DNA of 36,857 nucleotides. It comes from Rhizobium sp. RU36D. Its GTDB lineage: Bacteria > Pseudomonadota > Alphaproteobacteria > Rhizobiales > Rhizobiaceae. Position numbers and translations under genes: made by a program. Below, in pieces: positions 1-7,097 of this stretch. The notes beneath the pieces are model-generated. The model made no database searches, was not told where the DNA came from, and was given only the letters and a program-made list of their open reading frames with translations. Location: assembly GCF_900176345.1 (NCBI RefSeq), contig NZ_FWXU01000036.1, positions 1 to 36,857 of the forward strand, written 5' to 3'. How positions within the stretch are numbered: position 1 is the first letter of the stretch; each line of letters opens with the position of its first letter.

Positions 1-45
1 CAGCGCATCCACAAAACTGAACTGGCCATCCCGTCGAACAGACAT
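1..45 (-). CDS. Transposase-like protein, N-terminal 15 codons only
   Basis: A minus-strand frame starts with ATG at 45 and is open to the window edge. The residues are MSVRRDGQFSFVDAL. A good ribosome binding site (AGGGG) lies 7 bases before the ATG. The position just inside a putative insertion-sequence terminus, with the frame pointing into the element, is what a transposase gene would show. The peptide resembles my recollection of N-termini of IS5-type transposases, but 15 residues cannot prove a family. The gene is cut by the window edge and nothing can be said about its catalytic residues. Confidence 0.4.
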   Translation of the reverse strand, partial: MSVRRDGQFSFVDAL

Positions 46-107
46 CAAATCCCCTCAAATCGCTGCAAACCAACTGAATCACATCAGCCGAATTTTGCAA
101 CAGTCCC
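1..107 (-). mobile_element. Insertion sequence end (left edge of window, partial)
   Basis: Read on the minus strand from position 107, the sequence begins GGGACTGTTGCAAAATTCGG, which has the look of a terminal inverted repeat. About 60 bases further in comes a well-placed ribosome binding site and the start of an open frame that runs off the window. A closely similar start, GGGACCGTTGCATAAAGCC, is found at the opposite edge near 36764. The sequence just outside (108 onward) resembles part of a dispersed palindromic repeat, as expected if the element landed in it. Only one end is visible, so the family (tentatively IS5-like) and the target duplication cannot be settled. Confidence 0.55.
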
Positions 108-215
108 ACAGCGGGGAGAGGGAACGTCGCGGTTGCCTCGGGGCCACGTCCTACAATGGCAGAAGGCGCACTCACCTCGCCAAGACTTGCGTGAGGGGGG
201 CGTCAATCTCGGCGA

Positions 216-310
216 TCTCCCTCCCCCTTGGTGGGGGAGGTTACAAAATCACGATCTTAGCCCGCAGGGCCTAAGTCGTAGATTTTGTTGGTGAGGGGGT
301 AACTTGGCCC
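216..310. repeat. Dispersed palindromic repeat downstream of the BA14K gene
   Basis: Two hairpins lie side by side. The first is CCTCCCCC (220-227) with GGGGGAGG (233-240) around a 5-base loop. The second is ACAAAATC (243-250) with GATTTTGT (281-288), whose interior is also imperfectly self-complementary. C-rich and G-rich strings flank the unit (GGTGAGGGGG near 290). This architecture matches intergenic mosaic repeats common in Rhizobiaceae. It sits 3' of the leftward BA14K gene and may help end its transcript. The stretch 108-215 before it holds a GGGGAGAGGGAACGTC string resembling part of the repeat at 30691-30820, and no gene that I can see. Confidence 0.6.
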
Positions 311-321
311 CCCTCTCGCCC

Positions 322-879
322 TCAATACGGCGAGCGGCATTCCCGGAAATAGCCGTCATTGCCCAGATAGCGGTTGGTCTGGGGATTGTAGGAGCGGTAG
401 CGCTGCAGGCACCACTGCACATGCCGGCGCGACAGGCGCGGGCCGTCATAGTCAGGCTGCGGCCGCGGGCGGTAATAGCCTGGTGGCGGTGGCGGCGGTG
501 GCGGGCGGTAGTAGCCGGGAGGTGGCGGCGGACGATAGCCCGGTGGAGGCCGGTCATAATCCGGCGGCGGTGGGCGGTAATAGCCCTGAGGCGCATCACG
601 ATAGACCGGTGGCGGATCACGATAGCCCGGCGGGGGGCGGTCATAATAGCCCGGAGGCGGACCACGATCATAGCCGGGCGGCGGTCCGTCATAGCCACGC
701 GACGGGCGGCGGCTCTCGTAGCAGCCGGTCCGGTCGCAGACGATCTGGATGTCGACGACGCGAATCACGTCGCTCGTCGATTCGACCGCGGGAATGGGCA
801 TGGCGGCCTGGCCGAGACCGGGCAAGAGGCTGCCCAGGCTGAGCACACAGCCATAGATGAACTTGCGAATTCCTGTCAT
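322..879 (-). CDS. BA14K-family secreted protein with a Pro/Tyr-rich repeat region
   Basis: The 185-residue product has three parts. Residues 1-25 are a Sec-type signal peptide with a basic start, a hydrophobic core and a likely cut after GQA. Residues about 55-150 are a low-complexity tract of PPPGY-like repeats mixed with D, R and Y. The C-terminal 35 residues (HVQWCLQRYRSYNP, then TNRYLG and GYFRECRSPY) match the BA14K signature, with its conserved W-C-x-x-R-Y-R-S-Y and a final cysteine. BA14K proteins are small secreted proteins, described in Brucella as immunoreactive and lectin-like. The long Pro/Tyr tract is unusual next to the short standard family members. The product is probably periplasmic or surface-exposed; its precise role is unknown. 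The gene is monocistronic and ends in the dispersed repeat at 216-310. Confidence 0.75.
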   Translation of the reverse strand: MTGIRKFIYGCVLSLGSLLPGLGQAAMPIPAVESTSDVIRVVDIQIVCDRTGCYESRRPSRGYDGPPPGYDRGPPPGYYDRPPPGYRDPPPVYRDAPQGYYRPPPPDYDRPPPGYRPPPPPGYYRPPPPPPPPGYYRPRPQPDYDGPRLSRRHVQWCLQRYRSYNPQTNRYLGNDGYFRECRSPY

Positions 880-1105
880 TGTCGGTCCCCTCGCTCAGGT
901 CCCGCGCCGCCTGCCGTCTGGGCATTCGGAGTGGGCAAGCGTCCCTTCAGTCACGCCCTGATCGTGGCTTTTCCAAGACTGGTCCGCAAGGGGGTAGGCC
1001 CCCGCCAGGCCCAATTTTCTTCACGATCTCAGCAGCTTCCGGCAGCATACCCACAGCCCGTCGGGCAGAATTTTGGCCCGTGACACGAAAACTTCAAAAA
1101 CGCTG

Positions 1106-1134
1106 TTGACACTGCGGCGGCTCCCCCTTACATG
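1106..1134 (+). promoter_or_regulatory. Candidate promoter of tRNA-Leu
   Basis: A consensus -35 box TTGACA (1106-1111) is followed after 17 bases by TACATG (1129-1134) as a -10 box. Transcription would start near 1141, just before the tRNA at 1145. The spacing and position are good; the -10 box is only a fair match. The 880-1105 stretch upstream holds no gene that I can support; it carries the upstream region of the leftward BA14K gene. Confidence 0.5.
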
Positions 1135-1144
1135 GCTCCTCGTC

Positions 1145-1231
1145 GCCCAGATGGCGGAATTGGTAGACGCGCCAGCTTCAGGTGCTGGTACCCGAAAGGG
1201 TGTGGAGGTTCGAGTCCTCTTCTGGGCACCA
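1145..1231 (+). tRNA. tRNA-Leu (anticodon CAG)
   Basis: The 87-base gene folds as a class II tRNA. The acceptor arm GCCCAGA (1145-1151) pairs with TCTGGGC (1221-1227), followed by discriminator A and an encoded CCA (1229-1231). The anticodon stem CCAGC/GCTGG (1172-1176 and 1184-1188) holds the loop TTCAGGT with anticodon CAG at 1179-1181, which reads CUG leucine codons. A long variable arm (around ACCCGAAAGGGT) and the T-arm GGTTCGAGTCC are present, as expected for leucine tRNAs. Confidence 0.97.
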
Positions 1232-1270
1232 AATTCCTTTCAGCTCGTGGATAACGAGTTGAAACCAAAC

Positions 1271-1298
1271 AAAAAAGCCCGGTTCGCCGGGCTTTTTT
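1271..1298 (+). terminator. Rho-independent terminator after tRNA-Leu
   Basis: GCCCGG (1277-1282), loop TTCG, CCGGGC (1287-1292), then six T (1293-1298), preceded by six A. The UUCG-type tetraloop and the fully symmetric structure make it a strong terminator that could work in both directions. Confidence 0.92.
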
Positions 1299-1344
1299 GT
1301 TGCCTGGTGAACCGAGCACGCTCGGCTCGGACCAAGGACGAGAC

Positions 1345-2562
1345 ATGACAACCAAGCAGATAGCGATCATCGGCGGTGGGCCGGCGGGGTTGATGGCGGC
1401 GGAACTGCTGTCTGCGGCGGGTCATCGCGTCACGGTCTACGAGGCCATGCCGACGGTGGGGCGGAAGTTCCTGCTGGCGGGCAAGTCAGGCCTCAACATC
1501 ACCCATTCCGAGGATTACGGTCGATTCTCCACCCGCTTCGGCGAGGCCTCGCCGCGGCTTGGGGCCGCGCTCGATGGCTTCCGGCCGGATGAACTGCGCG
1601 CCTGGGCCTTGGGGCTCGGCACGGAAACCTTCGTCGGCACCTCGGGCCGGGTCTTCCCCACCGCCATGAAGGCCTCGCCGCTGCTGCGCGCCTGGCTCAG
1701 GCGGCTGGAAGGGCAGGGCGTGATGATCCTCACCCGCCACCGCTGGACGGGATTTGCGGGATCCGCGCTCGTCATGGAAACCCCGGAAGGCGAAAAAACC
1801 ATAAGCGCCGATGCCGTGCTGCTGGCACTGGGCGGAGCAAGCTGGCCGAGGCTCGGATCCGATGCCGCCTGGACGGGCTGGCTTCGGGAGAAGGGTGTGC
1901 CGGTCTCCCTCTTCCGGCCGGCCAATTGCGGCTTCGATATCGCCTGGAGCGAGACCTTCCGCGAGAGATACGCCGGTGAGGCGGTCAAGTCCGTCACTGC
2001 CGCCTCGGAGGCCGGCACCATCCCAGGCGAATTCGTCGTATCGCGCCATGGCATCGAGGGCAGCCTGGTCTATGCCCATGCCGCAGCGCTGCGAGACCGG
2101 CTGGAGACGCAAGGACAGGCAGCGTTGCTGCTCGATCTCGCGCCGGGCCGCACCGTCGATCGCATCGCCCGCGATCTCTCCCGGCAGGATGCCAAGGCCA
2201 GCCTCTCGACCCGGCTGCGCAAGGCTGCGGGCATCGACGGCGTCAAGGCCGCCCTGCTGCGGGAGCTGTTGCCGGATCTGGCAAGAATGCAACCGCCAGC
2301 GCTTAGCAGTGCCATCAAGGCGCTGTCGCTGCCTGTGGCGCGGCCGCGTCCCATTGCCGAGGCGATCTCGTCCGCCGGGGGCGTCGAGTGGCAAGGCGTG
2401 GATGACGACTATATGCTGACGGCGCTGCCCGGCGTGTTTGCGGCGGGCGAGATGCTGGACTGGGAGGCCCCGACCGGCGGCTATCTCTTGACCGCCTGCT
2501 TTGCCACCGGCCGTGCCGCCGCGCAGGGCATTCTGAAATGGATGGAAGCCGAGGGAGCGTGA
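1345..2562 (+). CDS. BaiN-like NAD(P)/FAD-dependent oxidoreductase
   Basis: This 405-residue flavoprotein belongs to the HI0933/BaiN-like family (TIGR03862 type). Residues 6-15 (IAIIGGGPAG) form the FAD-binding Rossmann motif, followed by an acidic residue at the end of beta-2 (VYEA) and the family motif KFLLAGKSGLN near residue 40. The C-terminal stretch with FAAGEMLDWEAPTGGY is the second FAD-contacting motif typical of this group. Members are poorly characterised; the named relative BaiN acts on bile-acid intermediates, which should not be assumed here. I chose ATG 1345 because AAGGACGAG lies just before it, and the longer frame from 1297 starts inside the tRNA terminator. It converges on the ThDP gene with only 4 bases between the stops. 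Confidence 0.85.
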   Translation: MTTKQIAIIGGGPAGLMAAELLSAAGHRVTVYEAMPTVGRKFLLAGKSGLNITHSEDYGRFSTRFGEASPRLGAALDGFRPDELRAWALGLGTETFVGTSGRVFPTAMKASPLLRAWLRRLEGQGVMILTRHRWTGFAGSALVMETPEGEKTISADAVLLALGGASWPRLGSDAAWTGWLREKGVPVSLFRPANCGFDIAWSETFRERYAGEAVKSVTAASEAGTIPGEFVVSRHGIEGSLVYAHAAALRDRLETQGQAALLLDLAPGRTVDRIARDLSRQDAKASLSTRLRKAAGIDGVKAALLRELLPDLARMQPPALSSAIKALSLPVARPRPIAEAISSAGGVEWQGVDDDYMLTALPGVFAAGEMLDWEAPTGGYLLTACFATGRAAAQGILKWMEAEGA

Positions 2563-2566
2563 AGCG

Positions 2567-4192
2567 TCAATCCGCTGGCGGGGCGGGATGCAGGAAGGGC
2601 CAGGGACTCGTCTCAGAGCCCTGTTCCACCGGCACCTCGATCAGCGCCGGCCGGTCGGCCTCGATATACTGGGCCAGCCGTGCCCTGAGTTCCGCCGGGC
2701 TCGTCACCCGGCTTGCGGTCATCCCGAAACTCTCGGCCAGCTTGACGAAGTCAGGATTGGTGAGCGCCGAGCCGATATAGCGGCCCTGATAGGCCTGGCG
2801 CTGGTCGCGCAGTACATTGCCATAAGATGCGTTGTTGAACACCACGGCGATGACGCCGATGCCGTGATGCATCGCGGTCGCCAGCTCCTGTACGCCGAAC
2901 ATGAAGCCGCCATCGCCCGAAACCGAGACCACCGCCTTGTCGGGATGGGCGACCTTCACACCAAGCGCCGTGTTGTAGCCGAAGCCGAGATTGCCCTGAT
3001 AGCCGACCGTCACATATTGGCGCGCCTGGTAGACCGGAAAGCCAAAAGTGGCGGTAAAGCCCATCTGGCTAACTTCCTCGACGAAAAATCCATCGCGGGG
3101 CAGTGCCGACCTGATCGCTTCGAGATAGGCCATCTGCGGCTGCACGCCGGCGACAGCGATGCGCGCCCGGGCCTTGATCTCCTCGAACTCTGCCGCGCGA
3201 GACGGCCTCGACGGCATGGTCAGGGCATCGATCAGCGCGCGGGTCCCGGCGGCGGCATCGGCGATGATGCCGATATCGGGCTTCAGCCGCACCATATCGG
3301 TCGGGTCGATATCGATGCGGATCACCTTGATGCCCTTGGGCAGCCAGCGCCAGCGCATGTATTGCAGCTCCAGCCGGCTGCCGATGCCGATCAGCAGGTC
3401 GCAGTCGGTGACATAGTCCCGAGAGGCGACAAGGTTCATCGCCAGCGGATCGTCGTCTGAGACGACGCCCTTGCCGGAGCGGTGCGCCGTGACGGGCGCC
3501 TGCAGGTGGCGGGCAAGCTCCAGCACCTCGGCGCCGGCATCAACAGCCCCGCCGCCGACCATGATCAGCGGATTGCGGGCGCCGGCGATCATCTTGACTG
3601 CCCGCGCAATCGCATCGGGATCGGCGACTGGCGCAGGATAGGCCGAGGCGGCTTGCGGCTCGGGGCCGGCGCCCTTCTGGCCGAACACGTCCCATGGCGC
3701 CTCGACCGACACCGGCCCCTGGCGGCCGCTGATCATGGTGGAAATCAGCCTGGTCATCACGGCCGAGACTTCCGAGGGGTGGTTGATACGGTCGGCGGCC
3801 TTGAGGAAACTTCTGAGCGTCGCCAGCTGGTCCGGCAGCTCGTGCAGCTGTCCGCGCCCCTTGCCAATCATGTCAGACATCACGTTGCCGGTGACGCAAA
3901 GCACCGGCGCATTGGCACCATAGGCGGTGCAAAGGGCAGCGGCGGAATTCAAGACACCCGGACCCGGCACTACCGTATAGGCGCCGATCCGTCCCGTCGA
4001 TTTGGCATAACCATAGGCCATGTAGCCGGCCGCCTGCTCATGGCGGGTATGGATGAATTTCAGCTCCGACCGCCGCTCGTACAGCGCGTCGATGAAATCA
4101 TACATATGGGCGCCGGGAATGCCGAAGATCGTGTCGATCCCGTTATTGACCAATGCGCTGGCGATCAGCTGGCCGGTGGTCTGGCTGTTCAT
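2567..4192 (-). CDS. ThDP-dependent enzyme, acetolactate-synthase-like
   Basis: The 541-residue product has the three-part fold of ThDP enzymes. The N-terminal PYR domain has the catalytic glutamate in RHEQAAGY (about E52), a central domain follows, and the C-terminal PP domain has the GDGG...NN cofactor motif (residues about 425-455). It resembles catabolic acetolactate synthases and benzoylformate or oxalyl-CoA decarboxylases, and its substrate cannot be told from sequence. No small regulatory subunit gene is nearby, which argues against a role in branched-chain amino acid synthesis. It shares the string GRGQLHELPDQ with the second ThDP enzyme at 21655-23268. GGAGGAG lies 7 bases before ATG 4192, so I prefer it to the GTG one codon upstream. 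It starts 25 bases after the ndvA stop and is probably co-transcribed with ndvA. Confidence 0.85.
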   Translation of the reverse strand: MNSQTTGQLIASALVNNGIDTIFGIPGAHMYDFIDALYERRSELKFIHTRHEQAAGYMAYGYAKSTGRIGAYTVVPGPGVLNSAAALCTAYGANAPVLCVTGNVMSDMIGKGRGQLHELPDQLATLRSFLKAADRINHPSEVSAVMTRLISTMISGRQGPVSVEAPWDVFGQKGAGPEPQAASAYPAPVADPDAIARAVKMIAGARNPLIMVGGGAVDAGAEVLELARHLQAPVTAHRSGKGVVSDDDPLAMNLVASRDYVTDCDLLIGIGSRLELQYMRWRWLPKGIKVIRIDIDPTDMVRLKPDIGIIADAAAGTRALIDALTMPSRPSRAAEFEEIKARARIAVAGVQPQMAYLEAIRSALPRDGFFVEEVSQMGFTATFGFPVYQARQYVTVGYQGNLGFGYNTALGVKVAHPDKAVVSVSGDGGFMFGVQELATAMHHGIGVIAVVFNNASYGNVLRDQRQAYQGRYIGSALTNPDFVKLAESFGMTASRVTSPAELRARLAQYIEADRPALIEVPVEQGSETSPWPFLHPAPPAD

Positions 4193-4217
4193 CACACGTC
4201 TCCTCCCGGACCCCTGC

Positions 4218-6044
4218 TCAGTCCTTGGCTTCCTCTGCGGCCTGCAGCCCGCTGGCGGCCAGCAGGTTGAAGAAGCGGCCGCCGGCGATATGGCTCAGCT
4301 CGTCATAGCTGCCCATTTCGATGATCCGCCCGTGATCGAGGAAGATCACCTTGTCGGCATCGCGAACGGTGGAAAGACGATGGGCGATGATGAAGGTGGT
4401 GCGGTTCTGCCGCAGCCGGTCGATCGCCTCCTTCACCCGTGCCTCGGTCTCGACGTCGAGCGCTGACGTCGCCTCGTCCAGCACCAGGATCGGCGCATTC
4501 TTGAGGATGGCCCGGGCAATCGCCACGCGCTGGCGTTCGCCGCCCGAAAGCCGGTTGCCGCGCTCGCCGACCACGGTGCCATAGCCGGAGAGGCGGCTTT
4601 CGATGAAGTCCGTCGCCGCGGCCGCTGCGGCCGCCTCGCGCACTTCCTCCTCGCTGGCACCCTCACGGCCCAGCCGGATATTCTCCACGATCGAGCGGTT
4701 CAAAAGCCCGGCATCCTGGAACACGGTGGCGATGCAGTGGCGCAGCGACTTGCGGGTCACCTTGGAAATGTCGGTGCCATCGATCAGGATCTGCCCCTGC
4801 TGCGGCTCATGCACCCGCTGCAACAGGTTGATCAGCGTCGTCTTGCCGGCACCCGTGGGGCCGACGATGGCGATGGTCTGCCCCGCCTTGGCGGTGAAGG
4901 AAACATCCCGCACGCCCTGCGTGGTATTGGCGAAATCGAAGGAGACGTTGCGGAATTCGACATCGCCCCGGACATTCTTCAGCTCGCCGATGCCGGCCGG
5001 TTCCTCGCGTTCCTGCACGGCATCTTCGAGCGTGTAGAAATCCTCGAGCTTGGCCCGGGCCTCGAAGATCTGGGTGGCGAAGGCGCGCATCTGGTCCAGG
5101 CGGCCGATCAGCAGGCCGGCAAAGCCGGTAAAGGCGATGACGTCGCCGACCTTCAACTCGCCCTGCTGCACCAAGAGCGTGCCGATGACCAGGATGACCA
5201 GCATCGAGATGGTCGAGGCAATGCGGTTGAGCGCGCTGGCAATCGCCCACCAGTCAAGCACGGGATACTGCGCCGCCAGCAATTGTTCGGTAAACTGCTT
5301 CAGCGCCTTGGTCTCGGCCTCGATGCGGTTGTAGCTGTGCAGCACCGAGACATTGCTGATGGAATCCGACACATGCGAGAAGACGGTGTGATAATGGCCC
5401 TCGACCGAAGCCTGCCCCTCGCGGGTGCGATCCATCACCACCTTGCCGATGACGATGTAGAAGGCGCCGAGCACCAGCAGAACGGCCGACAGCCGGACAT
5501 CCATTGACAGCGCGGTGGGAACCAGCAGCACCAGCGCCACGGCGGTTGCCAGATGGGTGCGCATGAATTCCAGCCACAGGCCGAACAGGGTCTCGCTCGC
5601 CCGCAGCAGCGTGTGCAGGGCGTTCGAGGTGCCGCGCTGGTGGTGCCAGGACAGTGGCATGGAGATGATGCGGCCGAAGGCCTCGGTGAGCAGCGTGGCC
5701 CGGCGCCCATGGGCCAGGCGGTCCGCCTCGCGGGCCACCAGCACGAAGGCGATGGTGTTGAACACGCCGAAGCCGGCCCAGGCGAGCAGGATCGGCGCGG
5801 CATCCCGCTTCTCCGAGATCGCGTCGATGATGCGGCCGAACAGCACCGGCTCGGCGATGGTGATCACCGCGAGCACGATATTGGCCACCACCACCACGCT
5901 GACCTTGAAACGGAAGGCGGAGAGGTAGGCAAGGGCTTTCAGGTAAACGCGAAACAGTGACAATCCAAAGGCCTCGCTGGATGGCTTGTGTGGCTGCGGA
6001 TGGCGATCGTCATCATGCGCGCCGCCGCGAAACAATACATCCAC
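4218..6044 (-). CDS. ndvA: Cyclic beta-1,2-glucan ABC exporter (NdvA/ChvA)
   Basis: A fused ABC exporter half-transporter that moves cyclic beta-1,2-glucan across the inner membrane in rhizobia. Residues about 30-330 are the membrane domain and match NdvA/ChvA closely (for example FGRIIDAIS, SWHHQRGTSNALHTLL, HYHTVFSHVSDSISNVSV). The nucleotide-binding domain follows with Walker A GPTGAGKTT (about 390-400), signature LSGGERQR (about 496) and Walker B ILVLDEATSALD (about 516). The start is uncertain. The open frame begins with GTG 6044, giving 608 residues with a His/Asp-rich leader and no clear ribosome binding site. A TTG at 5963 gives MSLFRVY..., closer to known NdvA proteins of about 588 residues, with GCGAGG 8 bases before it. 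The synthase gene ndvB lies 6 kb away in the same orientation. Confidence 0.93.
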   Translation of the reverse strand: MDVLFRGGAHDDDRHPQPHKPSSEAFGLSLFRVYLKALAYLSAFRFKVSVVVVANIVLAVITIAEPVLFGRIIDAISEKRDAAPILLAWAGFGVFNTIAFVLVAREADRLAHGRRATLLTEAFGRIISMPLSWHHQRGTSNALHTLLRASETLFGLWLEFMRTHLATAVALVLLVPTALSMDVRLSAVLLVLGAFYIVIGKVVMDRTREGQASVEGHYHTVFSHVSDSISNVSVLHSYNRIEAETKALKQFTEQLLAAQYPVLDWWAIASALNRIASTISMLVILVIGTLLVQQGELKVGDVIAFTGFAGLLIGRLDQMRAFATQIFEARAKLEDFYTLEDAVQEREEPAGIGELKNVRGDVEFRNVSFDFANTTQGVRDVSFTAKAGQTIAIVGPTGAGKTTLINLLQRVHEPQQGQILIDGTDISKVTRKSLRHCIATVFQDAGLLNRSIVENIRLGREGASEEEVREAAAAAAATDFIESRLSGYGTVVGERGNRLSGGERQRVAIARAILKNAPILVLDEATSALDVETEARVKEAIDRLRQNRTTFIIAHRLSTVRDADKVIFLDHGRIIEMGSYDELSHIAGGRFFNLLAASGLQAAEEAKD

Positions 6045-6075
6045 GCCGCCGCCGCGCCACCCGAAAAATTGGTGC

Positions 6076-6087
6076 TTCGCTAGCGAA
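6076..6087. promoter_or_regulatory. 12-bp perfect palindrome upstream of ndvA
   Basis: TTCGCTAGCGAA is a perfect palindrome lying 32 bases before the GTG of ndvA, in the ndvA/luxR divergent region. It could be an operator. The core CGCTAGC also occurs in the inverted repeat upstream of ndvB (20654-20673). Chance occurrence is possible. Confidence 0.3.
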
Positions 6088-6171
6088 ATAAAGTGGCGAT
6101 TGCAAGATTTCGGCTACCGCGATTAAGGTCCTTCTAACCGGACATGATAGGTTTAGTTTGGCTAAGGGGAT

Positions 6172-6185
6172 ATTGCTGCAGCAAT
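6172..6185. promoter_or_regulatory. 14-bp perfect palindrome upstream of the luxR-type gene
   Basis: ATTGCTGCAGCAAT is a perfect palindrome about 60 bases before the preferred GTG start of the LuxR-type gene. LuxR-family dimers bind dyad-symmetric sites usually of 18-20 bp, so this could be an autoregulatory site, shorter than a classical lux box. No experiment or second copy in the window supports it. Confidence 0.35.
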
Positions 6186-6244
6186 GCAGCGGATCATTGA
6201 ATTGTGAATATTTTGATATTTGCCAACTCGGCAAGGGGGCGTTC

Positions 6245-6985
6245 GTGGCTATAAAAGAGATTATACATTTCCTCGTCGTGTCAGAGGAGTGTAGAACGCC
6301 CGCAGAAGTGATCTCGGAACTGGAAAAACTCCTGGAAGGCTACCGATTCGACTTCTATGGCCTGCTGAAGCAGCCCAAGCCCAATGAAAATCCCATGGGA
6401 CTTGTGCTTTCCGGCCGCTGGCCCAAAGGCTGGCCGGAAACCTATATCTCCAAGAAATACGTGCTGATCGATCCGACCATCCGGTATCTGGGCATGGCGC
6501 AGAAGGGTTTCCGCTGGCGCGACACGATTGCCGTGTTCCATGAGGACCCCCATGCCAAGCGCATGGAGCGGATGATGATGAACTCCATGCGGTTCGGCCT
6601 GCTGGACGGCTATATCTTCCCGATCCATGGCCGCAACGGCCTGCTGGGCAACATGACCGTCGGCGGCAAGCCGGTGGATCTCTCCCCCAGCGAAATGAGC
6701 CTGTTCGATGCGGTGGCGAAACAGGCATTCTGGCGCATTCTCGAATTGCGCGGCGAGGCGGAGGAGGTCCGGCAGGGCGCCCAGGTGGATACCCGCCTGA
6801 CGCGGCGCGAGATGGAAGTGCTGAACTACCTGGCCGACGGCATGACATCCAACGAGATCAGCCGTCTTCTGGACATCTCTGCCCATACGGTGGACTGGTA
6901 CATGAACGGCCTGCAGGAGAAGCTGAAGGCCAAGAACCGCCAGCATGCCGTGGCGCTGGCGTTCCGACTCGGTCTCGTCAGCTGA
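6245..6985 (+). CDS. LuxR-family solo regulator with autoinducer-binding domain
   Basis: The 246-residue product has an N-terminal autoinducer-binding-type domain (about residues 20-165) and a C-terminal LuxR HTH (about 185-240, LTRREMEVL...GMTSNEISRLL...HTVDWYMNGLQEKL). The ligand domain keeps the spaced W, Y and D-P residues (WPETYISKKYVLIDPTI, then GFRWRD) that contact acyl-homoserine lactones in TraR/LuxR, so lactone sensing is plausible, though this is not proof. No luxI-type gene is in the window, which makes it a solo here. The frame is open back to a TTG at 6158, but GTG 6245 has AAGGGGG at ideal distance and gives the usual family length. It is divergent from ndvA and precedes pyc in the same direction by 112 bases. 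Confidence 0.82.
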   Translation: MAIKEIIHFLVVSEECRTPAEVISELEKLLEGYRFDFYGLLKQPKPNENPMGLVLSGRWPKGWPETYISKKYVLIDPTIRYLGMAQKGFRWRDTIAVFHEDPHAKRMERMMMNSMRFGLLDGYIFPIHGRNGLLGNMTVGGKPVDLSPSEMSLFDAVAKQAFWRILELRGEAEEVRQGAQVDTRLTRREMEVLNYLADGMTSNEISRLLDISAHTVDWYMNGLQEKLKAKNRQHAVALAFRLGLVS

Positions 6986-7020
6986 TCGTCATAATTTTGA
7001 CAAGACTTGGCGAGCGGAAA

Positions 7021-7049
7021 TTGAACTTCCTCAAACAAAAGGCTATGAC
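7021..7049 (+). promoter_or_regulatory. Candidate promoter of pyc
   Basis: TTGAAC (7021-7026), 17-base spacer, TATGAC (7044-7049) fits the alphaproteobacterial housekeeping pattern. Transcription would start near 7056, about 40 bases before the TTG start. A second possible -35 (TTGACA, 6997-7002) has a poorer -10 partner. Confidence 0.4.
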
Positions 7050-7089
7050 CTTTTCGCAGGTGCAGCATGATCAGGCTGTTGTTTGAGGA
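7028..7089 (+). promoter_or_regulatory. Inverted repeat able to mask the pyc ribosome binding site
   Basis: TCCTCAAACAA (7028-7038) is perfectly complementary to TTGTTTGAGGA (7079-7089), an 11-bp stem with a 40-base loop. The right arm overlaps the ribosome binding site GAGGAGG (7085-7091) of pyc. The left arm lies inside the candidate pyc promoter, so only transcripts begun further upstream, such as read-through from the luxR-type gene, would contain both arms. Confidence 0.4.
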
Positions 7090-7097
7090 GGCCTCCA

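Noticed and set aside
483..700. Repeated GGCGG/CGGTGG units as a possible CRISPR or tandem repeat array
   Set aside because: The repeats are short, imperfect and in frame with PPPGY codons. There are no uniform spacers.
304..1083. Arg/Ala-rich 259-codon plus-strand frame
   Set aside because: It is the complement of the Pro/Tyr-rich repeat in the BA14K gene, and its product has no recognisable domain. The minus-strand product has a signal peptide and a family signature.
2567..4192. Anabolic acetolactate synthase (IlvB/IlvI) for branched-chain amino acids
   Set aside because: No small-subunit gene follows and the gene lies downstream of ndvA; a catabolic or other ThDP enzyme is more likely.
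6158..6244. Longer LuxR-type protein starting at TTG 6158
   Set aside because: It would code the 14-bp palindrome, lacks a good ribosome binding site, and exceeds the family's usual N-terminus; GTG 6245 has an excellent site.
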